DNA from: Vanessa cardui
Taxonomy: Eukaryota; Arthropoda; Insecta; Lepidoptera; Nymphalidae
NCBI RefSeq assembly: GCF_905220365.1
Contig: NC_061123.1
Location: forward strand, 434,001 to 498,000
Reading direction: 5' to 3'
Length of the DNA: 64,000 nt
Shown here: positions 13,301 to 26,600 of the stretch, piece by piece
Layout of the letters: every line of letters begins with the position of its first letter
How positions within the stretch are numbered: the stretch's first letter is position 1
Made by a program: the position numbers and the translations under genes
The notes under the pieces: model-generated
Databases searched by the model: none
What the model was told of the DNA's origin: nothing
What the model saw: only the letters and a program-made list of their open reading frames with translations

Positions 13301-16173
13301 TATTGGTAGGTGGAAATCGACGATGGTTAATGGTAAACCATCCGTAGACACTGAAGAAAAATTAATCATTCCTTGCATTGTCAATGCGCCACTAAACTTG
13401 GTAACTAAGACGCTGTGTTGTTTCGCTTATTCATCCTTCTTTCTGAAACACAGCAATACTTAGTATTGCTGATGGCGTATAGTAAAAGATCAGTAGGGTC
13501 CCCGCCCTTGAGCTTACAAGAACTTCTAACACCATGCGATTGCCACAATTTGTCCGATCATTTCTTGATACTACATTCTGTTCTTCTCAATCTTGATGTG
13601 TTATGTTTATTGACAGTAACGTTGATCACTTTAATAAAATCTATGATAATCATTGTATGTACACAAGAAGTAAAGATAAGTTTATAGCTCTAAGTTTCCG
13701 ACTAAGATAATAAAATTCCGCTGACATTTTTAACTTTGCTGTTCCACAAATGATGATGTAGACTGTAGATTTCACAGATGTTTTTAAAAAACACACACAC
13801 ACACACAGATTTATAAAAAAATATATTGCTAGAGAAGGCATATTATTGAATACAAGATTATACAAATGATAAAAAACTTGGAGTTAGCACTTGATGACTT
13901 CTAGGCAGGATATATTACATACATAAATAATTGTATTTAAATAACATGAGTTTTAAATTGCTTTAAATTTTTAATAGGCAAAGTTAAAAAGAGCTATAGA
14001 ATCTTATTATAGAAACGAATGCAACTTTAAGAAAGCGCTTCGAAAGTCTGTACAAATATACAATAGTACGAAACCGTTTCGAGCAAACATCTGTAAGCTA
14101 GATAAATAACCATTTCAAAGAATCGTACGTAAATTCAACAATTTCAAATTAAATTTACAGTACAATTAGAAGTGAACAAAAATACATAATACAAAATCAG
14201 TCTGTAAATTTCCCACTGCCTAAGGCCTCCTCTCCCTTTTGATGAGAAGATTCGGAACATATTCCACCACGCTGTTCCAATGCGGGTTAGTGAAATACGC
14301 ATGTGGCAAAATTTCTATGAAGTTAGGCACATGTTCCCTCACGTTGTTTTCCTTCACCGCCGATCGCGGGATGAATTATAAACACAAATTAAGCACATGA
14401 ATATTCAGCGGTGCTTGCCTGGGCTTGAACCCGCAATCACCGGTTAAGATGTACGTTCTAACCACTTGGCTTTCTCGGCCTTCAATAATACAAATTTGAA
14501 TTAATTAATTCAAATCATTTGGCGTCATATTACGTCAGGCCGTCGAACAAAGGCGAGCGAATTTAAAATCGATGTAAATTGCAATAGTCGTATATAGATC
14601 CGATTGTACTGGCCAGGGATTGGTCGTTTATTGATTAAAGCGTGCTGCAGCGCCGGACAGGCCATGCGTCACCCGTGACACGGTTGGGACGACCGAATTT
14701 ACATTGGAAATTTATAATTTATTTACGTCACTCATTCCGCTCCGAGATTGGGACGATAAAAATTTGATATTACAAATTATGTAATGGATATTTCGATTGA
14801 AACTATTAAATTACGATTCCATATTTGAATTTTATGATTACACAGTTTTTGCTTTGGTAATTGAAATGAAATTGGTTTTCAATTCGTTTGTATAAATTTG
14901 TTGTTTACGAACTGATTTCGATGATTGTGTTTATATTGGGTTCAGTATTGCCCCATTTTAATTCATTTTTATTGAACATTGTTAAGTTTTTAATTAAAAA
15001 GTAAAAAATCAGGGAATATCTTCAAATATATTTGGGTGGGTGAATGATATGACATGTTATGTCTAAAGTAAACGTTTTTACACTTACTTTATGTGTCATT
15101 TTTGTTTGTTTTTTTTATGGTATGGGTTGGCGGACGAGCATATGGGCCACCTGATGGTAAGTGGTCACCATCGCCTATTGACAATGAAGATGTAAGAAAT
15201 ATTAACTATTCCTTAATGTTGTCTTAAATTTTCGCGATTATTACACATTTAAATAAAACTAGTTATAACGGATTTAAATCGCATATATTAATTATTTTTT
15301 GTTTCTTGTTTCGAGCACTTTACAGCGTTCGTGGTCACGGGTAGTAGTCTACCCGTGACCACGAACGAATCCGTCATAACTAAAACTAAAAATCCGTTAT
15401 AACTAGTTTTATTTAAACTATTCCTAACATCGTCAATGTGCCACCAACATTGGGAACTAAGATGTTATGTCCCTTGTGCCTGTAGTTACACTGGGTCACT
15501 CACCCTTGAAACCGGAAACACAACAATACTGAGTACTGTTATTTGGAGGTAGAATAACTGATGATGTGGTACTAGGTGGTTCCTACCCAGACGGACTTGC
15601 ACAAAGCCCTACCACCTAGTGTTTTGAAACTGTTTGAGGCTTATTAGTTATTCCGATAAATTTAAATCAGCATACTCAAAAACTGGGAAACGAATTTTTA
15701 AGACAAATACAGATAGATATGGGTACCAATTTTCCATCTCCACAGAGCACCATGTTTTAAGTACATAATGAAATGCAAATTAATCTTTGTTTATGGATTC
15801 TCGTTATAATCCCCTTGTAGCGACAGCCATTAAAATATCATATTACGTTACCATGATAATCAAACGTAATAATTTGAGATATCAAAGTATTAAAAAAAAT
15901 CAAGAAGGGGTTTGAGCCAACGGTACATAAACTCATCGTAATATATTATACTTTAAAAGTAACGTAAAGTAAATGTTGTAAATTTCCCGCTGCTGGGCTA
16001 AGGCCTCCTCTTTCACTAAGGAGAGGGTTTGGAACATATTCCAACAAGCTGTTCCAATGCGGGTTGTTGGAATGCACTTGTGACAGAATTTCGATGAAAT
16101 TAGACACATGCAGGTTTCCTCACGATGTTTTCCTTCACCGCCGAGCATGAGATGAACTATAAACACAAATTAA

Positions 16174-16224
<51 letters not shown>

Positions 16225-19200
16225 TAGTGGTGCTTGCCTGCACGCGTTCTAACCGTTGGACCATCTCTGCTCTTTCATTTCACACTTTCGTATTGATGAA
16301 CTTTTCTGTCGCCATATGTGATGAGCGAAGGTAACAGCAGACGTACGGGATGTAGTATTTGACATCCCAAGTGGCGCATTGGTCAAAATATCACGTAAAT
16401 GTCTCAATGAGCGTTGTTAAGCGTAATGTTTTTTGGAGTGTTTGCCAAAGCTACGCAAAACGAAATATGTTTATATTATAGCACTGATAACAAAATATGA
16501 AAACAAACATAACATAGAAAAGAATGATTTAGCAATGAGAAAGAAAGAAATTTTATATTTAAGTATTTGTTCGGTACAAATATTTAGCTTTCGTTGCACC
16601 ATTTTGGTTCAATATTATTAACGTAATTAAAATGTGTGATGTACAAGAATATAATGTAATTACATAATCATTGGTTTCAAATTATTTTGATTTATACAGT
16701 TTTACTTCGATATATTTTTTCAATAGTGCAAAAGAAACAGAAAAGAAATGTTTTTAAAATAGCATTGCATGAATTAATGGGTCCATCAATTTAAAATCGA
16801 TGACAAGATCATATTACAGACAAAATTTGTGGTGAGCTCGGAGTATTAAGAACTCGAAACTGGGCAACAGGCCAGGCTAGGCGGCGCAAGTTGCTGGAAA
16901 ATTTTCATATTGAATTGTTTCACAGCGTGGTATCTATACACATAATAAAATTGGAGCATCTATTTGTAATATTAAGAGAGACCTTTTTTACTCAATGCAT
17001 ATGTATGTATACAAGGTAGATATACCAAAATAACATTTTTTACAATGTTTGTCTGTTTGTTTGTTTGTTCCGGCGAATCTCTGGAATTTTTCGATTTTTA
17101 CTGTAATAAGGAGTAACTTAGCCTACAATAATATTATTTTTGTTATATTCAAACGCGTAGAAGATCTCGGGCACAGCTAGTACTAAATAATATCGCGCGC
17201 CACAAACAGGCTACAAACGTTATAATGTAATATCATAAGTATGGAGAAAAAAGAAAAACGATACAAATAAAACAACTTATTGAATATCCTTTATAATTTA
17301 TTTTCGAAACAAAATGAGCATATAAAGAACTCGATGATCGATCGAATATCAATAGGCTTAAAAAACATAACTCGGATTTCCCAGAATTACTTGGAATTGA
17401 TATATTAGTTCAATTAATTGACATTAAAATAAATACATAGAGAACTCAATATACAGGGTTATTGGTAATTCGACGTACATCCACTAGGAGGTGAAAGGGG
17501 TGATTATTTGCTATAATTTTAACCCCTATATGCATAATCCAAAAGTGAACCATTTTTGAGTTATCACGTTTTTTAGGTTTTTTCAAAATTTGACAAAAAT
17601 GCAATGTCAAAAATCTTACTTACTCACTTAACTTACTTAATACAAGTTTAAAATAAAATTTAAATACACAAACAGTTCAATTCTAAGTTATAAGTAAGAC
17701 ATTTTGTAATATAGTCTAATTAAAGTTTTAATAAGCGAGTCTTCTCTAAAAAACTATAACTCTACAACAGAGCACAGTACACACAGCATGTTGTACAGTG
17801 CATCATGCAGGATTCCATCCTTATAATTATCCTCACGAAGAGATCCTTTTTTTATTTAGAACATTTATTTCACAATTATTGCAAATAGTCACCCCTATCA
17901 CCTCCTAGCGGATGTACGTCGAATTACTAATAACCCTGTATCATCACCCCAACACATAGATCACACTGATTCCAGTAGGTATTTTGTTTCAATGATTTTC
18001 AATAACAAGGTTAAAAATATTTTTTATATAATATACTTTTTTATTTAATTTATAAGGATAATTATTCTGTACAATTTTTTTTCTAGTCAATGCAAAAAAG
18101 TTGGGTATTAGTTATTTACTGATTTTTGTACGACATACCTTAATTTAACTATAATCCAATTCACTATCATCACCATTGAAATTGGTGTCGTAATATATTT
18201 TAATTATTCCATACATCTCCAATGTGCCACAAATCCTGGAAATAAAGATAGTATGTCCCTTATAGTTAGGCTGGTTCACGCACAATTCAAACCTAATGGC
18301 TACCAAGATTAACGCAAAGCCCTACAGCTGGTGTATTTTATTTAATGAGTCAGTTTATCTTTGAGCGTTGAAGAATCAAACAACAAAATGAAGTGCAAAG
18401 TAATGGATTAACAATGAATGATTAGGAAGCAAGCACACCAAGACTTGGTCCAAGCTCAAACAGATCGCCTGTCAGCCCGTCCGGCAACTCAGCCCGTATT
18501 CCGCAATAAAGAGCTCACTAGCAATGCCCCGTTATTTACTGCCTCATAATTCCTCTGTCACGCTCATTTACTGAGCTCTCGTAATGCTTTGAGCTATGTT
18601 GCCGATTGTTAAACTATTTGTGGAAGTTGTTCTTTATTTAAAAGATAGTATATTTTTCTTTATTTATTTTCTTTGCGCCCGTTAAATGAGTATTATAGTA
18701 TTGGAATTCCATTCCACCATGATAAAAAGAATGAGCTTTAATTTTATATAGGTTTAGGGTATGTGCCTAAATTTATAAAATAATATAGCAGGATTCCCTT
18801 TTCTTCTTTGACAAAGCCCTTGAATGATTATTAAAAAACTAGTTATCATCTTCATAGAACGACGAATGTTTTCAGAATCCAGTGACAGTTAATCGATGTT
18901 TTTTACTCCACAATGATATTGAACCAATATTGATAGTTAAATTGGAACTTTAGAAACCAAACATGAGCCAATTTATCAATTAACAATTTATTATTTTTTT
19001 TATTTATTCTTGTGCAAAAATAACACAAGAACTTAAACACAAATCTTTGGCATAGTGCCAAAACAGTTAAGAAATGACAATGCAAGTTTTAATCAAATAC
19101 TTATATTGTATCTTCACACTTGTTTTCCATGTTTATCTTTCCTATATTTAATTCATTTTACTATCAAATTTTAGGACTATTGATTCTTAAACTAATGAAA

Positions 19201-22200
19201 ACTTGCATAGGTAATATATTTTCATGGTGCTCTACGACGAAGATTTCTTCATAGAAGCTGGACTTACACAGGGCAGTTGACAAATACTGGCTAATAAAAT
19301 CAGTGTGCAAATCAAAATACACTTTATTCCAGTAGGCTTTTTCAAGCACTTTTGAACAACTAAATTAAGTGGAGTTACCACCGGTTCGGAATGCAGATAC
19401 TACTTAAAAACACAAATATTATATCATGTAATGTTAGTTAAATAAATTGCATATGTATTTAATATACATCCCATATGAAAATAGGTAATATAAAAATAAA
19501 ATCTAATGAGATAACATATCTGTAAGTTATGAAAACTTACAGATAGGTTATCATGTAAGTACGAGTGAGGTGGTAACGCGAACGCTCATTCGTAGTGGCT
19601 GCAGAGTAAGTCTCGTCCGCGCGTACACAAAATTAAGAAAAATAAAGATGAAAATATTTGTATTTTTTTCGGTGTCCGTGATCGGATGATGAATGAGACC
19701 CATACGTCGCTGGTCCTTTGTTTATTGAGAATTCGAGGCGTTGATTGGATTCTGTTTTGACAGTCTTGATTAATGGCTGTTCGATTTCTGGACACAAAAT
19801 CAGAGAAGAGCCGTATGCGAAATTAATGACAAACAAATTTAATTACAAAATTTATGCGCAAAATTGGAATATTGGATTGATATGTCAATTTTTTTAGTGT
19901 TGTGCCGTTTCAATTTGTCATTAGCCTAACATTATTACTTTACTAAACTCGGTAACTAATATAATTTTCAACTGGTGAATTACTGGTCTGATGATTCTAG
20001 TAGCTAATTCATCATACTGCAATTACAATCCTGACATACCTAAATCATTCGTAACTGAAAAGTTTTCAAAATGTATCAGAAATTAAGACAGAAGTTGGTT
20101 ACATTTTGTGGTGAAACAAAAAAAAGTTGATTATTTTTTTCTCGAAATTAATAAATAAAAAATTGTTGGAAAAAGTAAATTTTGTAAAGATATTGACCAT
20201 AGCATAAATGTTAAATCGTATATACTATAACACAGTTCATATATTCCAGACACAGCCCCGGAACTGCACTACACGTTTATCGAGCAGGCCTTGCACCCGG
20301 GGCCGGCTCTTGCACTCCACTGCTCCGCTTCAGGATCACCACCGCCCCGCTTCACTTGGCTGCTTGACATGCAAGTGGTCGAGGAGCATAATACACCACA
20401 AAGGTTGGGCTTTTCGAAATTATTATTTACACTACTTTTACAAAATAATATCCAAATAAGAGAATCTCATATCCAAAATTATCAGCAACACTTTAACCTT
20501 AGTCGTATACTGTGGGTTCGAAGCTAGGGAAAAAGCACTGGATTTGTAATAAATTCTTCTCGCTGTTGAAGGAAAATATCGGGAGAAACCTTCATGTAAA
20601 AGTAATTAATAAAGTAACAGCCTGTAAATTTCCCACTGCTGGGATAGGGCCTCTTTTCCCATTAAGGAGAGGATGTGGAACATATTCCACCACGCTGTTC
20701 CACTGCGGGTTGATGGAATACACATGTGGCAGAATTTCAATAAAATTAGACACATGCAGGTTTCCTCACGATGTTTTCCTTCACCGCCGAGTTATGATGC
20801 ACGCATTCTAACCATGGGCTCTCGGCTCTTACCTTCTTGTATCGATTGTAAATCATGTCACATGGACTTAGTTTACCTATATTCTTCTCTTCAGAAAAAA
20901 GATGCTTTATGCAGCAATTTAACATCAACATGTTGTTAATTTAATTGTTTTATTTAACTTATTATCATTTGTGAGCTGAGACGGCCCAGTGGTTAGAAAA
21001 CGTACATCTTAACCGATGATTTCGGGTTCAAGCCCAGGCAAGCACCACTATATATGTATATGTATGTGCTTAATTTGTGTTTACAATTCATCTCGTGCTC
21101 GGCGGTGAAGGAAAACATCGTGAGGAAATCTTCATGTGTCTAATTTCATTGAAATTCTGACACACGTGCATTCCACTAACCTGCATTGGAACAGCGTGGT
21201 GGAACATGTTCCAAACCCTCTCCTTAATGGGAGAGGAGGTCTTAGCCCAGCAGTGGGAAAGTTGTTAGACTTACTATTACTTTACTACAAAGTGACTAAA
21301 GTAATACAAAATCAGGTACTATATATTTTAAATTATGTTGGTTGCTCGAATGCGATATTTAACATTTATGTACATTCGTTTATCGTTAAAACAGAAGCAT
21401 CTCACAGTTCATGAGTCCCAATGGCGATGTCGTGAGCTATCTCAATATAACATCTGTTCGACCTGAAGACGGCGGCCGCTACACTTGTCGCGCTCACAAT
21501 ACAAGGGGCGCTGTGGAGCACTCGACGAGACTTAATGTTTACGGTAAATAATATCAAAAATTAAATCATAAAAAATTTTTGCTTTTAGTTTTATAAATAA
21601 TAACATTTTTGTCATTCTTAGTATTAAAATCAATGCTTATGTTGGCGTTATCGTTAGTTATGTTATCAATGGGATTTTTAAATATTTCATTTTTGATAAT
21701 CATTTATATAACATCTATGTTTGACTATATACATTTTGAGCCAATTATTCAAATCAGCAGTTTCTTCGCTGGTTCTGTGTAGAACTGCTAAAATATACTT
21801 TGCAATTTTATTGAATAAATAAATTTGATTATTGATTAATTCACTGAAACATATAAATTTAAGACGCGTTACGTTTAGTGTTAATGAATCAAGCTATTCT
21901 GATCATAAAATATAGTTTTTTAAGTTTTCTTAGATAAAAGTAATAAATTTGAAAAATCAACACTCAGATTAAACATAAAAAAAAATCTTACTTATGCTTT
22001 CAATGCGGAAAGGACTTTTTTATGAGCTTCAATTTAACTTTTAACTTTTGAATATTATTTGAAGTAACTAGTTATTTTTTTTTTTATTTATCTACGTCAA
22101 GCTCATTGAGCTATATCTTCAACAGGACCACCGTCAATCAGGAACATCGGACCAGTACGCGTGGTAGCCGGTGTGAATACAACAATCTTCTGCCCTTACT

Positions 22201-23572
22201 CCGGATTTCCAATCAGGTTGATGGAGGTGCATTTGTTTAGTAAGACTATAAGTTTCGTTTTTGTTTATTTCGGTAGTGTAACAGATTTATCATTATCATC
22301 AGAATTTTTCGTCTTTTATTTACCACTTATAATATAGAGCATGTCATTTTTTTAATAAATTGTGTTTCAGAAAGTTTCTAAAGATCTGATGATTGTAATG
22401 TATTTCATAGTGATATAAGGTGGCAGCGAGGAGGATTAGATGTTGGATCAACTGGCAGAGCACTGTCAGGGAGTGGGGGAGAACTTCTCCTTTGGCCTGC
22501 GGAGCCCGCGGACGCTGGAGTATATTCTTGTAGGGTCACCGCACCATCTGGACAATATGCCCAAAAAGATGTGCAAATCTTCGTCAGAAGTGAGTATTGT
22601 GTACCTTATTTATAATGATCGTGTATGATTCCATTTTCAAAAATGATTTTATTTTTCAGATCCACCTAAAATAGCTGGGTTTTCATTTCCTGCGGATTTA
22701 GTAGAAGGAAGCTCCATTCAAGTTTTGTGTGGTATAACGTCTGGAGACAAGCCTGTTTACTTTTCCTGGTTAAAAGACGGCCTACATATTCCGACAAATT
22801 TGCAGGTTAGTTCCAGTTCACTCATCAAGATTTTGTTTAAAAAAATCTATCCACCTCTTTATTCTAGGTATTAAAGTACAAATTGTACATTTCCAGGTGC
22901 AGGAGAAATCCTTGGATGAATTTAGCTTTCTGATTTTCTCGCACGTGACGTCGAAACACAGTGGAGAGTACACGTGTGTCGCGAGCAACACTGCGGCTGA
23001 GGTCAATCACACAGCACGACTGGCTGTCAAGGGTACAACCACAACAAATTCTATATTAATATTATAAATGTGAAAGTAACTCTGTTTGTCTGTCTGTCTG
23101 TTGCTCTTTCCCGACCAAACGCTGAACCGAATTTGATGAAATTTGATATGAAGCAAACTTAAACTCCAAGAAAGGTCATAGGCTAAAAACATCGTGCCTT
23201 AATATTATATAAAGCATAATCGTTTGTAGTAATCCTGATCTATTAAACAGGCTACATGAGCTATAGCACAACGTAAATGAATTTCTTATCATATTCCACT
23301 TTGTCAATGCTTGCATTTGTGTTTATTGTGTGAAATTAAAAAAAATATAATAATAAAACAATTACTTCCATCTTGCAGTTGCTCCGTCGTGGGTGTTTGA
23401 GCCACAAGATGTTTCAGTACTTCTCGGGACACAAATACTTACACATTGCTCTACGAAGGGATATCCAGAACCAAGAATTACTTGGTTAAAAGCACAAGGT
23501 GTGTATTTAAGAATTGTTTTATTTTCCCATTGCCGTTATATTGGAAACATCCTATAATATATAAGTGTGTGT

Positions 23573-23604
<32 letters not shown>

Positions 23605-26600
23605 AGTTAATATTAATATTGGAGTAAGTGACTAACGCTTGTTTCACTACGTATACTACCTTTTGAGTAAATAATACCGAACTCAAGCAAAAAATAAATT
23701 CTCAATCGATAACATAATAAACAATTGTTGGAAACAGTGTTCAAGTACAAATACATAAAGCGTTGTTTAATAGCAGATAGCATAAAAATTAGAATTTAAT
23801 AAGATATTAATATACAAAAAATACTACGACATATTGCTATCTCCCTAGTTGAGAAGTGTAGAGTTTAGTCATTTATATTATTTTCCAGGTCCAAATTCAG
23901 GCGATTTTCGTCCCCTAACTCGTATAGAGCTACCGTTATCAGTTCTAAGCAATGGCTCCCTGAGCGCGGCGGCGGCGGTGCACGCGCACGAAGGCCGGTA
24001 CATGTGCCGCTCTGACAACAACGTCGGCAGAGGACTCTCGAAAATTATCACTATTTCCGTTAATGGTATGTCTTTATAAATTATTAATATAGAATACTGT
24101 CAATTCATTTTTTTTAGGACATCACCACATTACTCTGTTCCCAGTGTAAGCTCAAGCACTTGTGATATGGAATGACGGTACCACAAATCCTAGACTCAAG
24201 GCAACATAAAAAACTAATGAACATTTTCTACATCGATGAACCCATGAAATACAGTAATAACTGACACTGATTAATTTTCACAAAATCATCACTATTATAA
24301 TAATAAGACGATTCAGCAACGGTTTTTACGAATTTCGAATATTTAATTGAAACAAGTTCAAATTAATTTTAAGGACTTATTTTGTAATTCAGCTCATAGT
24401 CGGTAATAAGGAAAAATACCGTGAAAAAGCCTACATGCTTTGGACTAGATTACGTGTATTCACCAACACTCACTATAATCCTCATCAGCCTTTTGCTGTC
24501 CACTGTTGAACGTAGGTCCCCCGGTTTCTCGGTCCTCTGCCTCCCATATCCAGCCTCCAGTAGTGATCCTGCGAATGTCGTCGAACCAGCGGGTCGGAGC
24601 CACTATAAATTCGGTGGCATATATTCCAAACCTCCTTGATAGAAGATGGTGTCTTAGATTACATTACTTAAAAAAACAACTAAAGTATTTATTAACGTTT
24701 TCAGAGCCCGCTCACTTTGAGTTCTCATCGCGAAACATGTCCGTACGTCGCACCTCAAGTGCGTCGCTGTCGTGCGCGGCGCGCGGCGACCCGCCCATAC
24801 AACTACACTGGACGCACAACATGCAACGGCTAGATCTTTCCACATACAGGTAACTAAAGATATTAAATAATAAATAAATAAATAAATAATAAATATGAGA
24901 CAACATCACATACATTACTCTGATCCCAATGTAAGTAGCTAAAGCACTTGTGTTATGGAAAATCAGAAGTAACGACGGTACCACAAACACCCAGACCCAA
25001 GACAACATAGAAAACTAATGATAATCTACATTGACTCAGCCGGGAATCGAACCCGGGACGTCGGAGTGGTGTACCCATGAAAACCGGTGTCCACAACACT
25101 CGACCATGGAGGTCGTCAAATTATACCCACGAATATGAAAACACCCTTATCATTTCATAATTCACTGTAAATTATATATATGACTATAATATTTTTTTAC
25201 AGAGTATCGGTATCAGAGAAAAGGTCAGAGAGCGGTGCGAGTTCTACACTTACAATTGCGCATGCGCAACGCCGCGATTCCGGCGTGTATCGTTGTCGTG
25301 CTGAGAACGCGTTTGGTCGTGATGAGCTGCTTATTTATTTAGCTGTGCAAGGTAATAAGAAAAAAGACATCCAAATATTTCTAAAATATCATTCATATTA
25401 CTCACTTTACAAATGTAAACACGAACTTATCGTAATATATCGTTATAAGCTACTTCAATTATACACTTTTTTTCTTGATTTTATGATGATGTAATTGGAT
25501 AACACGTTAATGTTTACCAAGGATTGCAAGTTAATATATAACAAACGACCAATATTTACACCACACCTCGTTCTCAGCGATGAAGGAAAATAATGTAACT
25601 ATTGTTTGATTGAGAATGCTTGAATAGCAAATTAATTTTTATCAGTCATCACACATGAGTTGTGTAGTTTGATCTAATCAGATTCTAAACTCTTTTTATC
25701 AAAAGCCTACAATTGCACAACAGTGTGACATTTATGGAATATCATTGAATAATTAATGATATATTCATGGCAAATGCAGAGTTCCCTGAGGCGCCTCGAG
25801 GTCTGATCGTAGTCCGTCGTGAGGGAAGAGCAGCTCGCCTCGCGTGGAGACGCGGGTACGACGGCAACGCGCGCCTACGAGCCTACCGCCTACAGTACCG
25901 CGTGGTGGGCGACGCGAGGCGAGCTGCTGATTGGACGGACGCGCCCACCAGGGACCTCTCACCAGATCTACTCATACAAAGGTATATTTAAAAGTATTCT
26001 ATATGGTAGCTTCACTTAATTGTAAAATGACGATTCAAAAGTGCTTATAAAAGCATACTTGAATAAAGTTTATTTTGATTTTGATTCAAATTATCCTTTT
26101 CCCATACTGTCTCTTTATTGACTGATATTATTAGACATGCATTTAAATTGTAACTTTCAATATAAAGTACCTTTTAAATTTGTAAGGTTTTAGAATCTGG
26201 AATTTAGAGTCTATGAAACTTGTGAACGCGTGTATCTTAACCGATGATTGCGGGTTTAAGCCTAGTCAAGCACCACTGATTATTCATGAGCTTAGTTTGT
26301 GTTTATAAATTCATCTCGTCCGAGTCGATGAAGGAAAACGTCGTAAGGAAACCTACTTTATTATTTATTTATTTATTACCAACCCGCATTGGAACAGCGT
26401 GGTGGAGTACCTTCCAAACCTTTTCATTAAAGGGAGAGGAGGCCTTAACCCAGCAGTGGAAAATTTACAAACTCTTGTTGTTTTTTAATGAAACATGTTA
26501 AGTTGAAATTGTTAAAGTAGTATAATTTGTTTTTATGTTGTAGGCAAGAATCCGTGGAACCAGAGTCGGAAGTGATCTTAGAATACCGAGTGGATGGGCT

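Larger units (their letters stand above)
10354..20249. other. 9.9-kb intron between exons 4 and 5
   Basis: The largest intron seen. It contains a 243-bp MITE, SINE-A and SINE-B copies, a LINE fragment (13607-13970), a palindromic insertion nested in a SINE, a Tc1/mariner-like element (17454-17938) and a small hairpin (19517-19545). Two less AT-rich, non-repetitive-looking stretches (14520-14700, 18410-18620) could be regulatory. No exon-like Ig or FN3 peptide was found. Confidence 0.6.

Noticed and set aside
23040..23215. A second Ig7 exon after exon 10
   Set aside because: The sequence is a Helitron-type repeat with GTCTGTCTG runs; no Ig peptide in any frame.
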